From an uncultured Bacilli bacterium (GTDB lineage Bacteria; Bacillota_I; Bacilli_A; RF39; UBA660), in the NCBI GenBank assembly GCA_934090685.1, contig CAKOJN010000003.1:106126-170125 (forward strand): 64,000 nt of DNA, in the 5' to 3' direction. This document shows, in pieces, positions 42,045 to 50,870 of this stretch (the first letter of the stretch is position 1; each line of letters begins with the position of its first letter). The notes under the pieces are model-generated. The model made no database searches. It worked only from the letters and a program-made list of their open reading frames with translations, and was not told the DNA's origin. The position numbers and the translations under genes were made by a program.

Positions 42045-43184
42045 ATGGAAAGTATAAAAAAGTGTGATGTTAATGGCAAAAAAGTAATAGTAAGAGTTGA
42101 TTTTAATGTACCAATTGAAGATGGTAAGATTGTTGATGATACAAGAATAGTATCTAGTTTAAAAACTATTAATTATCTTTTAGAGCATGGTGCGAAGATA
42201 ATATTATTATCGCATTTAGGTAGAGTTAAATCTAAAGAGGATAAAGAAAAATATTCTCTTGAAATAGTTGCTAAACATTTATCTAGTTTAGTTAACGCAC
42301 CTGTTTATTTTGTTCCACAAACAAGAGGAGATATTCTTGAAAAAACAGTTGAAAATCTTGAAGTGGGTGAAATAGTATTAGTTGAAAATACTAGATTTGA
42401 AGATTATCCTAAATCACTTGAAAGTTCATGTGATGAGGCATTATCTAAATACTGGGCAAGTCTTGGAGATATATACGTTTTTGATGCTTTTGGTACATCT
42501 CATAGATGTCATGCATCTACGTATGGTATTAGTAAATATTTAAAATCTTATGCAGGTTTTCTTGTTGAAAATGAAGTTACTATGCTTAATAAAGCAATTC
42601 ATCAAAGAAAAACTATGATATTAGGTGGTAGTAAAGTTAATGATAAAATAGGTGTTATCGATAACTTAATAAATACTTGTGATAAGATATTACTAGGTGG
42701 TGCGATGTGTTTTACATTTTTAAAAGCAAAAGGATATAATGTTGGTAAAAATGATATCACTGAAGATAAAATAGAGTATGCTAAAAATTTATTACAATCT
42801 CATTCAAACAAAATAATATTACCTGTTGATTTTATGTCTGAAAATGGTGTTGTTGAACTTGAAAATATATCCGATAATGATGTACTTTGTGATATCGGGC
42901 CTAAAACTATTGCAAGATATAAAGAAGCAATATTTGATAGTAATTTAGTATTATGGAATGGTCCTTTAGGAAAATATGAAGATGAAAGGTTTGCCAATGG
43001 GACTAAATCATTAATGACATATTTATATAATCAATCTATTGTTACTATTTTAGCTGGTGGAGATATTGTTGCTTGTTCGAAGAAACTAGGAGTTAAATTT
43101 ACATTTGTTTCTACAGGTGGTGGCGCAACTTTAGAATATTTAGAAGGAAAGAGATTTAAAACACTTGAAAGATTACAGGGATAG
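42045..43184 (+). CDS. pgk: phosphoglycerate kinase
   Basis: A 379-residue glycolytic kinase making ATP from 1,3-bisphosphoglycerate. RVDFNVPIEDGKIVDDTRI is the N-terminal phosphoglycerate site, then HLGRVKS, and GGSKVNDKIGVIDNL, LWNGPLGKYE and STGGGATLEYLEG in the nucleotide half. It is about 15 residues shorter than the usual ~394. GAGGGG precedes ATG. The tpiA gene follows after 12 bases. Confidence 0.96.
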   Translation: MESIKKCDVNGKKVIVRVDFNVPIEDGKIVDDTRIVSSLKTINYLLEHGAKIILLSHLGRVKSKEDKEKYSLEIVAKHLSSLVNAPVYFVPQTRGDILEKTVENLEVGEIVLVENTRFEDYPKSLESSCDEALSKYWASLGDIYVFDAFGTSHRCHASTYGISKYLKSYAGFLVENEVTMLNKAIHQRKTMILGGSKVNDKIGVIDNLINTCDKILLGGAMCFTFLKAKGYNVGKNDITEDKIEYAKNLLQSHSNKIILPVDFMSENGVVELENISDNDVLCDIGPKTIARYKEAIFDSNLVLWNGPLGKYEDERFANGTKSLMTYLYNQSIVTILAGGDIVACSKKLGVKFTFVSTGGGATLEYLEGKRFKTLERLQG

Positions 43185-43196
43185 GAGGTTTATAAA

Positions 43197-43901
43197 ATGA
43201 AAAAAGTAATACTTAATCAGAAAAGTTATTTATTTTATGATGATATGGTTAAATTCAAAACATCTTTTGACAAAATGAAAGCATCAAATTATGAGTTTGT
43301 TATTTTTCCACCATTACTTTATTTATCTATGTTTAGAGACTCCAAATATAAAGTTGGAACGCAAAACTTTTATAGTTATAAGATGGGCTCATTTACTGGC
43401 GAACTAAATCTTGAATCGTTAAAGGATATTAAGATTAATTATACTTTAGTAGGGCATTATGAGAGAAGAAAAATAATGTATGAAGAGTATGAAATGGCAA
43501 AAGAAAAATTGTTTAAGTCACTTAGTAGTAAATGTAACACAATTTTATGTGTTGGCGAAGAAAAGAGAATGAGAAAACCATTTAATTACGTAAAAAAAGA
43601 ATTAAATTATTATTTAAAATCAATAGAATCATCAAGTATTAAATATTTAAGTATTGCTTATGAACCTAATTGGGCAATTGGGACAGGTGATGTTCAAGAC
43701 ATTTCTAAAATAGAACAAACTGTTGGCTTGATAAAGGATTACATATATAAAAAATATAAGTTTAATGTTGAAGTATACTATGGTGGTTCTATAAACGAAA
43801 ATAACATTAAGACAATATTTGACATATGCGATGGTGTTGTGCTTGGAAAAGTTAGTACAGACTATAAAGAACTAAATAATTTATTAAATAACATTAAATA
43901 A
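43197..43901 (+). CDS. tpiA: triosephosphate isomerase
   Basis: A 234-residue TIM barrel, shorter than the usual ~250. Substrate Asn7 and Lys9 are in VILNQKSY, catalytic His87 in LVGHYERRK (the common form is GHSERR, here Ser is Tyr), catalytic Glu156 in IAYEPNWAIGTG, and the phosphate-binding YGGSINENN and GVVLGKVS end the protein. The Ser-to-Tyr change next to the active His is unusual. GATAGGAGG lies 9 bases before ATG. Confidence 0.93.
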   Translation: MKKVILNQKSYLFYDDMVKFKTSFDKMKASNYEFVIFPPLLYLSMFRDSKYKVGTQNFYSYKMGSFTGELNLESLKDIKINYTLVGHYERRKIMYEEYEMAKEKLFKSLSSKCNTILCVGEEKRMRKPFNYVKKELNYYLKSIESSSIKYLSIAYEPNWAIGTGDVQDISKIEQTVGLIKDYIYKKYKFNVEVYYGGSINENNIKTIFDICDGVVLGKVSTDYKELNNLLNNIK

Positions 43902-43933
43902 TACACGATATAAAATAATCGTGTGTTATTTTT
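43900..43933 (+). terminator. terminator after tpiA
   Basis: Ten-bp stem AATACACGAT/ATCGTGTGTT (one G-U), 8-base loop, then ATTTTTT. Confidence 0.85.
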
Positions 43934-44087
43934 TAATAATTTTAAAAAAGTACTCTGTCAAGAAAATGTAAGGTATTTTAAAGAATTACCTTTTGCGACA
44001 AATATATATTCTTTATGACAAAATTAGATAATTTACCATGTAGAAATATGTATAATAAATTTACTATAATAAAATAAAGGAGAAAAA

Positions 44088-44849
44088 ATGAAAATAAAAG
44101 TCTTAGTAGTAGATGATAATGAAGGTATTGTAAATTTAATAAAGGAGTATTTTAAAGATAATGATAAAATTGAAATAATAGGTAGTGCATCAAATGGACA
44201 AATCGCTATTGATTTATTTAATAACAATATTGAATATGATTTAATGCTTTTAGATTTAGTTATGCCTGTTAAAGATGGTCTTAGTGTATTAGAATACATG
44301 AAAGAAAACAATATTACTAAGAAGGTTATAGTAATGACATCTTATAATGAGGAAGAAACTATTAGAGATGTTAGTGAATATGGTGTTAGGTATTATGCTT
44401 TGAAACCATTTGATTTAAAGGATATTGAAAAGAAAATAATAAATTGTGTTACTTCTAAAAAGAACAATGATAAGATAATTGAACTTGGAAATAAAGATAT
44501 ACAAATAAAAGTTACTAAATTATTGCATGCGCTTGGTATTCCTTCACATATAAAAGGATATCAATTTATTAGGTCTGCGATTTTGATGGTATATGAAAAT
44601 CCTGGATTTATTGGTGGCATCACGAAAGATTTATATCCTGGATTGTCTTTGAAATTCAATACATCTATTCAACGAGTTGAAAGAGCAATTAGACATGCGA
44701 TAGAGGTTTCTTGGTTGAGAGGGGACATCGATTTAATGGAAGAAATATTTGGACATAGTGTTGATATAGATAGAGCTAAACCTACTAATTCTGAGTTTAT
44801 AGTAACTATTGCTGATAAGTTAAGACTAGAAATGATTAATGTTCATTAA
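44088..44849 (+). CDS. spo0A: sporulation master regulator Spo0A
   Basis: A 253-residue response regulator. The receiver (1-125) has VLVVDDN, phospho-acceptor Asp56 in LMLLDLVMPVKDG, VMTSYNEE and LKPFD. The C-terminal effector domain (~145-253) reads ALGIPSHIKGYQFIRSAILMVYENP, TKDLYPGLSLKFNTSIQRVERAIRHAIEVSWLRGD and KPTNSEFIVTIADKLRL, the unmistakable Spo0A DNA-binding domain. It starts the sporulation cascade when phosphorylated. Upstream, TTGCGACA at ~43993 differs from a reversed 0A box by one base and may give autoregulation; two TATAAT elements lie at 44051 and 44065. AAAGGAG precedes ATG. There is no spoIVB upstream, unlike the usual order. Confidence 0.95.
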   Translation: MKIKVLVVDDNEGIVNLIKEYFKDNDKIEIIGSASNGQIAIDLFNNNIEYDLMLLDLVMPVKDGLSVLEYMKENNITKKVIVMTSYNEEETIRDVSEYGVRYYALKPFDLKDIEKKIINCVTSKKNNDKIIELGNKDIQIKVTKLLHALGIPSHIKGYQFIRSAILMVYENPGFIGGITKDLYPGLSLKFNTSIQRVERAIRHAIEVSWLRGDIDLMEEIFGHSVDIDRAKPTNSEFIVTIADKLRLEMINVH

Positions 44850-44904
44850 TCATTTTTCTTTTACAACTCTTTTAATATATGATAAAATTAGGGAGGTGAA
44901 TATT

Positions 44905-46410
44905 ATGAAAAAAATAATATTATTAATATTAGATGGCTTCGGAATTAATAATAGTGATACTGGTAATGCTATTAAAATGGCAAACATGCCTGTTTTAACA
45001 AAAATAATGGAAGATTATTCAGTAAGTGAGTTATCAGCATCTGGAGTCGATGTTGGACTTCCAAAAAACCAAGCAGGTAATTCTGAAGCAGGGCATATGA
45101 CAATAGGATGTGGTAGGGTAATAACTCAACCAATAACTTTAATTGATAGTAAAATTAAAGATAAAAGTTTTTTTGAAAATGATTGTTTACTTGATTTAAT
45201 GGATTATGTAAATGACAACAAGTCAACACTACATATAATTGGATTAATAAGTGATAATAAAGTATATTCTAGTATGGATCATTTATATGCGTGTTTAGCA
45301 CTTGCTAAAATAAGAAAAGTATCATCTGTAGTTTTTCATTTTATAACTGATAGTAGTGATTCTATAAATGATAATGCTCTTACTAGTATAAATAAATTTA
45401 TGCAGAAGGTTAGTAAGTTAGGACTTGGTACGCTTGGTACTATATGTGGCAGATATTATGCAATGGATAAAGACAACAATTATGATAGAATTAAAAAGTC
45501 ATATGATGTTATTGTTCATAATATTGGAAATACTTTTTCTGATTATGAAAGATGTTTAGAATTACATTACAAAAATAATATCGATGATGATTATATAAAT
45601 CCTAGTGTAATTACTAAAGGTTCTATGATAAAAGATGGGGATGGAGTGTTGTTTACAAATTATAGATCAGAAACTTTAAAAGAATTGATTACTGCGTTTA
45701 CTGATCCTGCTTTTAATATGTTTTCTACTAAGAAATTTAAAGATATTAGAGTAGTATCTTTATATGATTTAAATGGTAAAGTTGAATGTGCTTATGCTAA
45801 TGAACCTATTACTAATACATTTGGTTCATATTTAGCTGGTCTTGATTTTAAACAAGCTAGAATTGCTGAGTCTGAAAAATATTCTCATGTAACATATTAT
45901 TTCGACGGATGTGAAGAGTTTAATGACAAGAACTTATATAAAATATTAGTACCATCTCAAAATGTAGCAAGATATGATATTAGACCAGAAATGAGTGTTG
46001 GTGAAATTACACAAGCAGTTCTTGATGTAATAGATAAAGACTTTGATTTTATATTAGTGAATTTTGCAAATCCTGATATGGTAGGTCATTCTGGAAACAT
46101 TCCTGCATGTGTAAGAGCACTTGAAGCATGTGACTTTTGTATCGGAAAAATATTAGAAAAAGCAGAAGAGAATTTCTATGATTTGGTAATAACTTCTGAT
46201 CATGGAAATTGTGAATACATGAAAGATGAAAATGGAAAAATTATTAGAGGTCATACTGATAATAAAGTTCCATTTGTAATATGTAATGATAAATATAAAT
46301 TGAAAAAAGAAGGTTCGCTATGTGATGTAGTACCGACTATTACAGATGTTTATGAAATTAGTAGACCAAATGAAATGACAGGAGAAAGTTTAATTATTAA
46401 AAATGAATAG
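44905..46410 (+). CDS. gpmI: 2,3-bisphosphoglycerate-independent phosphoglycerate mutase
   Basis: ATG 44905 after GGGAGGTG gives 501 residues. This two-metal alkaline phosphatase-fold enzyme interconverts 3- and 2-phosphoglycerate. Asp10 (LLILDGFG) and the phosphorylated Ser60 (NQAGNSEAGH) are present, with HFITDSSD, NYRSETLKE, NFANPDMVGHSGN and VITSDHGNCE later giving the metal ligands. Mn dependence of such enzymes ties them to spore germination in Bacillus, and here the gene follows spo0A. It overlaps tlyA by 8 bases. Confidence 0.96.
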   Translation: MKKIILLILDGFGINNSDTGNAIKMANMPVLTKIMEDYSVSELSASGVDVGLPKNQAGNSEAGHMTIGCGRVITQPITLIDSKIKDKSFFENDCLLDLMDYVNDNKSTLHIIGLISDNKVYSSMDHLYACLALAKIRKVSSVVFHFITDSSDSINDNALTSINKFMQKVSKLGLGTLGTICGRYYAMDKDNNYDRIKKSYDVIVHNIGNTFSDYERCLELHYKNNIDDDYINPSVITKGSMIKDGDGVLFTNYRSETLKELITAFTDPAFNMFSTKKFKDIRVVSLYDLNGKVECAYANEPITNTFGSYLAGLDFKQARIAESEKYSHVTYYFDGCEEFNDKNLYKILVPSQNVARYDIRPEMSVGEITQAVLDVIDKDFDFILVNFANPDMVGHSGNIPACVRALEACDFCIGKILEKAEENFYDLVITSDHGNCEYMKDENGKIIRGHTDNKVPFVICNDKYKLKKEGSLCDVVPTITDVYEISRPNEMTGESLIIKNE

Positions 46411-47212
46411 ATTGGATGTTGAACTTGTTAATAGAAATATTTTTTCAAGTAGAAATAAAGCCCAAATGGAAATTAAAAACGGTAATATTAAATGTGATGG
46501 TATAATTGTAACAAAAAGTTCATTTATGGTAAGTGATATGACTAAAATAGATGTATCTTCATCTATATTAAAGTATGTTTCTAGGGGAGGGCTTAAGCTT
46601 GAAAAAGCGATAAATGAATTTAATATCATTTTGAAAAATAAAGTTATGATTGATATTGGTTCTTCTACTGGAGGTTTTTGTGATTGTGCGCTTCAAAACG
46701 ATATAAGTAAAATTTATGCTATAGATGTTGGCAGTGAACAATTGGTTTCTAAAATTAAAAATAATTCTCAAGTAGTAGTATATGAAAAAACAGATTTTAG
46801 AGATATTGATAATAAATTGATAAATGATGCGAATATTGCTTCAATAGATGTTTCTTTTATATCTGTAACTAAATTAATATACAAATTATCAAGTTTAAAT
46901 CTTGATGAGGTAATATGTTTAATAAAACCGCAGTTTGAATGCGGTAGTGATATTTCTAGAAAATATAAAGGAATTATATTAAATAAAAAAGTTCATATTG
47001 ATGTTTTAAATAATGTTATTAATAATTTTAATATTTATGGTTTCTATTTAAATGGTCTTACATATTCTCCTGTATGTGGTGGGGATGGTAATATAGAATA
47101 TTTAGGTTATTTTAAGAAAACTAGGTCTTTGAAAGAATATAATATTCAAGAATTAGTTGCAGAGTCGTTTAAATCTTTAAGAAAAATCGAGAAAAAGGTA
47201 AAAAATGCTTGA
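46403..47212 (+). CDS. tlyA: TlyA family rRNA (cytidine-2'-O)-methyltransferase
   Basis: A 269-residue protein: an N-terminal S4 RNA-binding domain (RLDVELVNRNIFSSRNKAQMEIKNGNI), the linker RGGLKLEKAI, and a FtsJ-like methyltransferase domain with the SAM loop MIDIGSSTGGFCDCAL, then YAIDVGSEQL and SIDVSFISVTKL and LIKPQFECG. TlyA methylates 16S and/or 23S rRNA and influences capreomycin sensitivity; it is often misnamed hemolysin. The -35 of the ribosomal protein promoter overlaps its stop codon. Confidence 0.92.
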   Translation: MNRLDVELVNRNIFSSRNKAQMEIKNGNIKCDGIIVTKSSFMVSDMTKIDVSSSILKYVSRGGLKLEKAINEFNIILKNKVMIDIGSSTGGFCDCALQNDISKIYAIDVGSEQLVSKIKNNSQVVVYEKTDFRDIDNKLINDANIASIDVSFISVTKLIYKLSSLNLDEVICLIKPQFECGSDISRKYKGIILNKKVHIDVLNNVINNFNIYGFYLNGLTYSPVCGGDGNIEYLGYFKKTRSLKEYNIQELVAESFKSLRKIEKKVKNA

Positions 47213-47237
47213 TTTTTCTTTTATTTTGCAATATAAT
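47209..47237 (+). promoter_or_regulatory. promoter of the S10-spc-alpha superoperon
   Basis: TTGATT (47209-47214), 17-base spacer, TATAAT (47232-47237). The -35 overlaps the tlyA stop codon. Confidence 0.75.
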
Positions 47238-47372
47238 TAGTTGAAACGACTTAGTGATGATGTGCGAGGTTGCTGATACACCAGGTTAGGTTGAATTAAA
47301 AATCTAATTTAAAATCAGGTAATTCGCGCTGAACTAGTCTATAAAAAATTATAGGCGAAGGAGGAAATTAAT
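47238..47372 (+). promoter_or_regulatory. structured mRNA leader before rpsJ
   Basis: The ~130-base leader is richer in G and C than its surroundings. GACTTAGT (47248-47255) pairs with ACTAGTC (47333-47339), with one bulged T, and inside it GTGCGA (47262-47267) pairs with TCGCGC (47324-47329), enclosing ~55 bases. A separate hairpin CTATAA/TTATAG (47339-47354) follows, then AAGGAGG. The nested closing stems suggest a regulatory leader, plausibly bound by a ribosomal protein of the operon. Confidence 0.6.
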
Positions 47373-47681
47373 ATGTCTAAAGACAAAGTAAGAATCAGAC
47401 TTAAATCATTTGATCACAGAAGTGTTGATCAAGCTGCTGCAAAGATTGTTGAGACTGTTAAGAGAACTGGTGGAGTAGTTAGTGGACCTGTTCCGCTACC
47501 AACTGAAATAGAAAAAATTACTATTTTAAGAGCTGTTCACAAATATAAAGATTCTCGTGAACAATTTGAAATTAGAACTCATAAGAGATTAATTGACATC
47601 GATAATCCAAGCAAAGAAACAATTGATGCTCTTGCTCATTTGGATTTACCAAGTGGAGTTGAAATTCAAATTAAAAAGTAA
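47373..47681 (+). CDS. rpsJ: 30S ribosomal protein S10
   Basis: 102 residues, normal length. VRIRLKSFDHRSVDQAAAKIVETVKRTGG and GPVPLPTE are standard S10, with RTHKRLIDI near the C-terminus. Besides the ribosome it is the NusE antitermination factor, which binds boxA RNA; a boxA-like site lies before the 16S gene at the right end of this window. First gene of the superoperon, AAGGAGG 7 bases before ATG. Confidence 0.98.
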   Translation: MSKDKVRIRLKSFDHRSVDQAAAKIVETVKRTGGVVSGPVPLPTEIEKITILRAVHKYKDSREQFEIRTHKRLIDIDNPSKETIDALAHLDLPSGVEIQIKK

Positions 47682-47702
47682 TTTAGGAAAGGAAAGAAAA
47701 AA

Positions 47703-48488
47703 ATGAAAGGAATCTTAGGACGTAAAGTTGGAATGACTCAAGTATTCACAACTGACGGAAAATTAATACCTGTTACTGTTGTTGAAGTTAAACCTAATGT
47801 TGTAACTCAAATCAAAACAGTTGAAAAAGATGGGTATAGTGCTTTACAATTAGGTGCTTTTGATAAAAAAGAAAAATCATCTAATAGACCTGAAATGGGA
47901 CATGTAAAGAAAGCAAATACATCACCTAAGCGCTTCTTAAAAGAAATAAGAGGAGTAGATACATCATCTTACACTCTTGGTCAAGTATTGAGTGCTGATG
48001 TATTTAGTAAAGGAGACACTGTTGATGTAACTGGTACATCAAAAGGTAAAGGTTTCCAAGGTGTTATTAAGAGATGGAATCAATCTCGTGGACCTGAAAC
48101 TCACGGTTCTACATATCATAGAAGAGTAGGTTCTATGGGTACAATGAGACCAATGAGAGTTTTAAAAGGTAAGAAATTACCAGGACATATGGGACATGAA
48201 CAAATCACTATTCAAAATCTTATGATTGTTGATGTAGATGTTGAAAATAATTACATCTTAGTTAGTGGTAATGTTCCAGGACCAAAAAATTCATATGTAT
48301 TTATTAAGGCCGCTATTAAGGGCGATAAGAATTATTCTCCTGTAGAATTAATCTCTTATGAAGAAGTAGTAGAAGAAACTTCTGAAGAAACTACTGTTAG
48401 TGAAAATGAAGTCGTTGAAAATAATACTAACGAAGTAGTAAATGAAGAAGAAACTGAAACTGCTGAAAGTAAGGAGGTTTCTGAATAA
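47703..48488 (+). CDS. rplC: 50S ribosomal protein L3 with acidic C-terminal extension
   Basis: 261 residues against ~205-210 in most bacteria. The core is standard: MKGILGRKVGMTQVF, VTGTSKGKGFQGVIKRW, GPETHGSTYHRRVGSMG, LPGHMGHE and PGPKNSYVFIK. After about residue 212 comes a ~48-residue tail made mostly of Glu, Val, Thr, Asn and Ser, with no lysine cluster. The tail is in frame and retains good codon use; the ribosome site AAGGAGG for rplD lies near its end. Confidence 0.97.
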   Translation: MKGILGRKVGMTQVFTTDGKLIPVTVVEVKPNVVTQIKTVEKDGYSALQLGAFDKKEKSSNRPEMGHVKKANTSPKRFLKEIRGVDTSSYTLGQVLSADVFSKGDTVDVTGTSKGKGFQGVIKRWNQSRGPETHGSTYHRRVGSMGTMRPMRVLKGKKLPGHMGHEQITIQNLMIVDVDVENNYILVSGNVPGPKNSYVFIKAAIKGDKNYSPVELISYEEVVEETSEETTVSENEVVENNTNEVVNEEETETAESKEVSE

Positions 48489-49111
48489 TGGCAAAAACTC
48501 AAGTATTAAACCTTAAAGGTGAAAAAGTTAAAGATTTAACATTAAAAGATGCAGTATGGAACATCGAAGTTAACGAGCCTGTTATGCATGATGCAATTGT
48601 TCTTGCTCAAGCTTCATTAAGACAAGGTACTGCTTCTACAAAAACTAGAAGTGAAGTATCTGGTGGTGGAAGAAAACCATACAAACAAAAAGGTACTGGT
48701 AATGCAAGACAAGGATCTACTAGAAGCCCACAATGGCCGGGTGGTGGAATTGTTTTTGGACCAAAACCAAGAAAATATGATAAAAAACAAAATAGAAAAG
48801 AAAGAAGATTAGCATTAAAGAGTGCTTTATCTACTAAATTCCAAGACAAAGAATTAATCGTAGTTGAAAATTACAATTTAGATAGTAATAAAACTAAAGC
48901 ATTTAATGAAGTTTTAGGAAATTTAAAAGTTAATGGTAAAGCAGTTGTAGTTTATAGCGATGATAATGAAAACTTATTCTTAGCTTCAAGAAACAATAAT
49001 AAAGTTGCTGTTCTTGCTACTAACGAAATAAATGTTTTAGATATCGTAGCTGCTGACTACTTAGTAATTGATGAATCTTCAGTTAAGAAAATTGAGGAGG
49101 TGCTTAACTAA
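48488..49111 (+). CDS. rplD: 50S ribosomal protein L4
   Basis: 207 residues. GTASTKTRSEVSGGGRKPYKQKGTG and RSPQWPGGGIVFGPKPR form the extended loop that reaches the exit tunnel. In gamma-proteobacteria L4 represses the S10 operon; whether it acts on the leader seen here is unknown. Start and stop overlap both neighbours by one base. Confidence 0.97.
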   Translation: MAKTQVLNLKGEKVKDLTLKDAVWNIEVNEPVMHDAIVLAQASLRQGTASTKTRSEVSGGGRKPYKQKGTGNARQGSTRSPQWPGGGIVFGPKPRKYDKKQNRKERRLALKSALSTKFQDKELIVVENYNLDSNKTKAFNEVLGNLKVNGKAVVVYSDDNENLFLASRNNNKVAVLATNEINVLDIVAADYLVIDESSVKKIEEVLN

Positions 49112-49374
49112 TGAATATTATCTTAGCACCAGTTATTACTGAGAAAAGCGAATCATTAAAATCAAATAATGTATATGTATTTAAAGTAAGCCCTAAGGCT
49201 AATAAAACTCAAATTAAAAATGAAGTTGAAAAACAATTCAATGTAAAAGTTGTAAATGTTAATACTGTAAATGCTGTACAAAAGAAAAGAAGAGTAGGAA
49301 GATATACAGGTACAACAACTGCTTATAAGAAAGCATATGTTAAACTTGCAGAAGGCTCTTCTATAGAATACTAG
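49111..49374 (+). CDS. rplW: 50S ribosomal protein L23
   Basis: 87 residues, a little short. ILAPVITEKSESLKSNNVYVFKVSPKANKTQIKNEVEKQFNVKV is the conserved N-terminal half that sits at the tunnel exit where trigger factor and SRP dock; KKRRVGRYTG follows. GAGGAGG precedes the start inside rplD. Confidence 0.97.
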   Translation: MNIILAPVITEKSESLKSNNVYVFKVSPKANKTQIKNEVEKQFNVKVVNVNTVNAVQKKRRVGRYTGTTTAYKKAYVKLAEGSSIEY

Positions 49375-49384
49375 GAGGGATAAT

Positions 49385-50215
49385 ATGCCAATTAAGAATT
49401 ATAAGCCTAATACTCCTGGAACAAGAGGTATGAGTACATTAATTAATGATGAAATTACTAAGAGTACTCCTGAAAAGAGTCTTCTTGTTAAAAAAAGTAA
49501 AACAGGCGGAAGAAATAATCAAGGTAAGATAACTGTTCGTCATATCGGTGGTGGAGTTAGACGTAAATATCGTGTTATAGATTTCAAAAGAACTAAAGAT
49601 GGTATTGATGGTAGAGTAGCTTCAATCGAATATGATCCAAACAGAAGTGCAAACATCGCATTAATTAATTATGCTGATGGTGAAAAGAGATATATAATTG
49701 CTCCACTTAATTTAAAAGTTGGAGATAAGATTGAAAGTGGTGCAAATGCTGATATTAAAATCGGTAATGCATTACCACTTGAAAATATTCCAGTAGGAAC
49801 TATGGTTCACAATGTTGAATTAAATCCAGGTGCTGGAGCTAAACTTGCAAGAAGTGCAGGTAGTAGTGTTCAAATCTTAGGTAGAGAAGGTAAATATGTT
49901 ATCGTAAGACTTAAGAGTGGTGAAACTAGAAAAATTCTTGCTAATTGTCGTGCTACTATTGGTGAAGTTGGAAACACTGATTACGAATTAGTTAGCTTAG
50001 GAAAAGCAGGAAGAAAAAGACATATGGGAATTAGACCTACAGTTCGTGGATCTGTTATGAACCCTAATGATCACCCACATGGTGGTGGTGAAGGTAGAGC
50101 TCCAGTAGGACGTGCACAACCAATGACTCCTTGGGGTAAACCAGCATTAGGACTTAAGACTAGAAAAACTAAAAAAGCATCTGAGAAATTAATCATGAGT
50201 AGACGTAAGAAATAA
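49385..50215 (+). CDS. rplB: 50S ribosomal protein L2
   Basis: 276 residues. The C-terminal RPTVRGSVMNPNDHPHGGGEGRAPVGR holds the essential His near the peptidyl transferase centre. GRNNQGKITVRHIGGGVRRKYR and NPGAGAKLARSAGSSVQILGREG are also standard. Confidence 0.98.
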   Translation: MPIKNYKPNTPGTRGMSTLINDEITKSTPEKSLLVKKSKTGGRNNQGKITVRHIGGGVRRKYRVIDFKRTKDGIDGRVASIEYDPNRSANIALINYADGEKRYIIAPLNLKVGDKIESGANADIKIGNALPLENIPVGTMVHNVELNPGAGAKLARSAGSSVQILGREGKYVIVRLKSGETRKILANCRATIGEVGNTDYELVSLGKAGRKRHMGIRPTVRGSVMNPNDHPHGGGEGRAPVGRAQPMTPWGKPALGLKTRKTKKASEKLIMSRRKK

Positions 50216-50236
50216 TTAAGAAAGGAACCGTAACAA

Positions 50237-50506
50237 ATGTCAAGAAGTTTAAAGAAAGGACCTTATACATTTCCTAGACTTTTAAAAAGAGTTAAGGAAT
50301 TAAACGAAAAAGGTAAAAAAGAAGTAATTAAAACTTGGTCAAGACGTTCAACTATATATCCTGATTTTGTAGGACATACATTCGCTGTACATAATGGTCG
50401 TGAATTTATTCCTGTATATGTAACAGAAGATATGGTAGGACACAAACTTGGTGAATTTGCTTTAACTCGTAAGTTTGGTGGACATGCTGGAAGCGGCAAG
50501 AAGTAG
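50237..50506 (+). CDS. rpsS: 30S ribosomal protein S19
   Basis: 89 residues: SRSLKKGPYTFPRLLKRV, TWSRRSTIYPDFVGHTFAVHNGREFIPVYVTEDMVGHKLGEFALTRKFGGHAG. Normal length. Preceded by AAGAAAGGAACC. Confidence 0.98.
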   Translation: MSRSLKKGPYTFPRLLKRVKELNEKGKKEVIKTWSRRSTIYPDFVGHTFAVHNGREFIPVYVTEDMVGHKLGEFALTRKFGGHAGSGKK

Positions 50507-50516
50507 GAGGTAAGAG

Positions 50517-50867
50517 ATGGAAACTTATAGTATACATAAAGGAGCTCAAATAGCACCTAGAAAAGCAAGAATGACTCTTGATCTTATTAGAGGTAAAAAA
50601 GTATCTCAAGCTGAAGCTATTCTACTAACTACTAACACTAAAGCAAGTAGATTAATTATAAAAGTTCTAAATTCTGCAGTTGCAAATGCTGTAAATAACT
50701 TTGGAGCTGATAAGGAAAACTTAGTAATTAAAGAAACTTATATTAATGAAGGAAGAACTTTAAAAAGAAGAAAAGCTGCATCTCATTCAAGAGTTGCTAA
50801 AAATTATCATAGAACAAGTCATATTTATGTTTGCGTAACAGACAATATGACTAAGAAGGAGGACTAA
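50517..50867 (+). CDS. rplV: 50S ribosomal protein L22
   Basis: 116 residues. IAPRKARMTLDLIRGKKVSQAEAIL is the globular part; EGRTLKRRKAASHSRVAKNYHRTSHIYVCV covers the beta-hairpin reaching into the exit tunnel, where macrolide resistance changes occur. AGGAGG overlaps the rpsS stop region. Confidence 0.97.
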   Translation: METYSIHKGAQIAPRKARMTLDLIRGKKVSQAEAILLTTNTKASRLIIKVLNSAVANAVNNFGADKENLVIKETYINEGRTLKRRKAASHSRVAKNYHRTSHIYVCVTDNMTKKED

Positions 50868-50870
50868 CAC

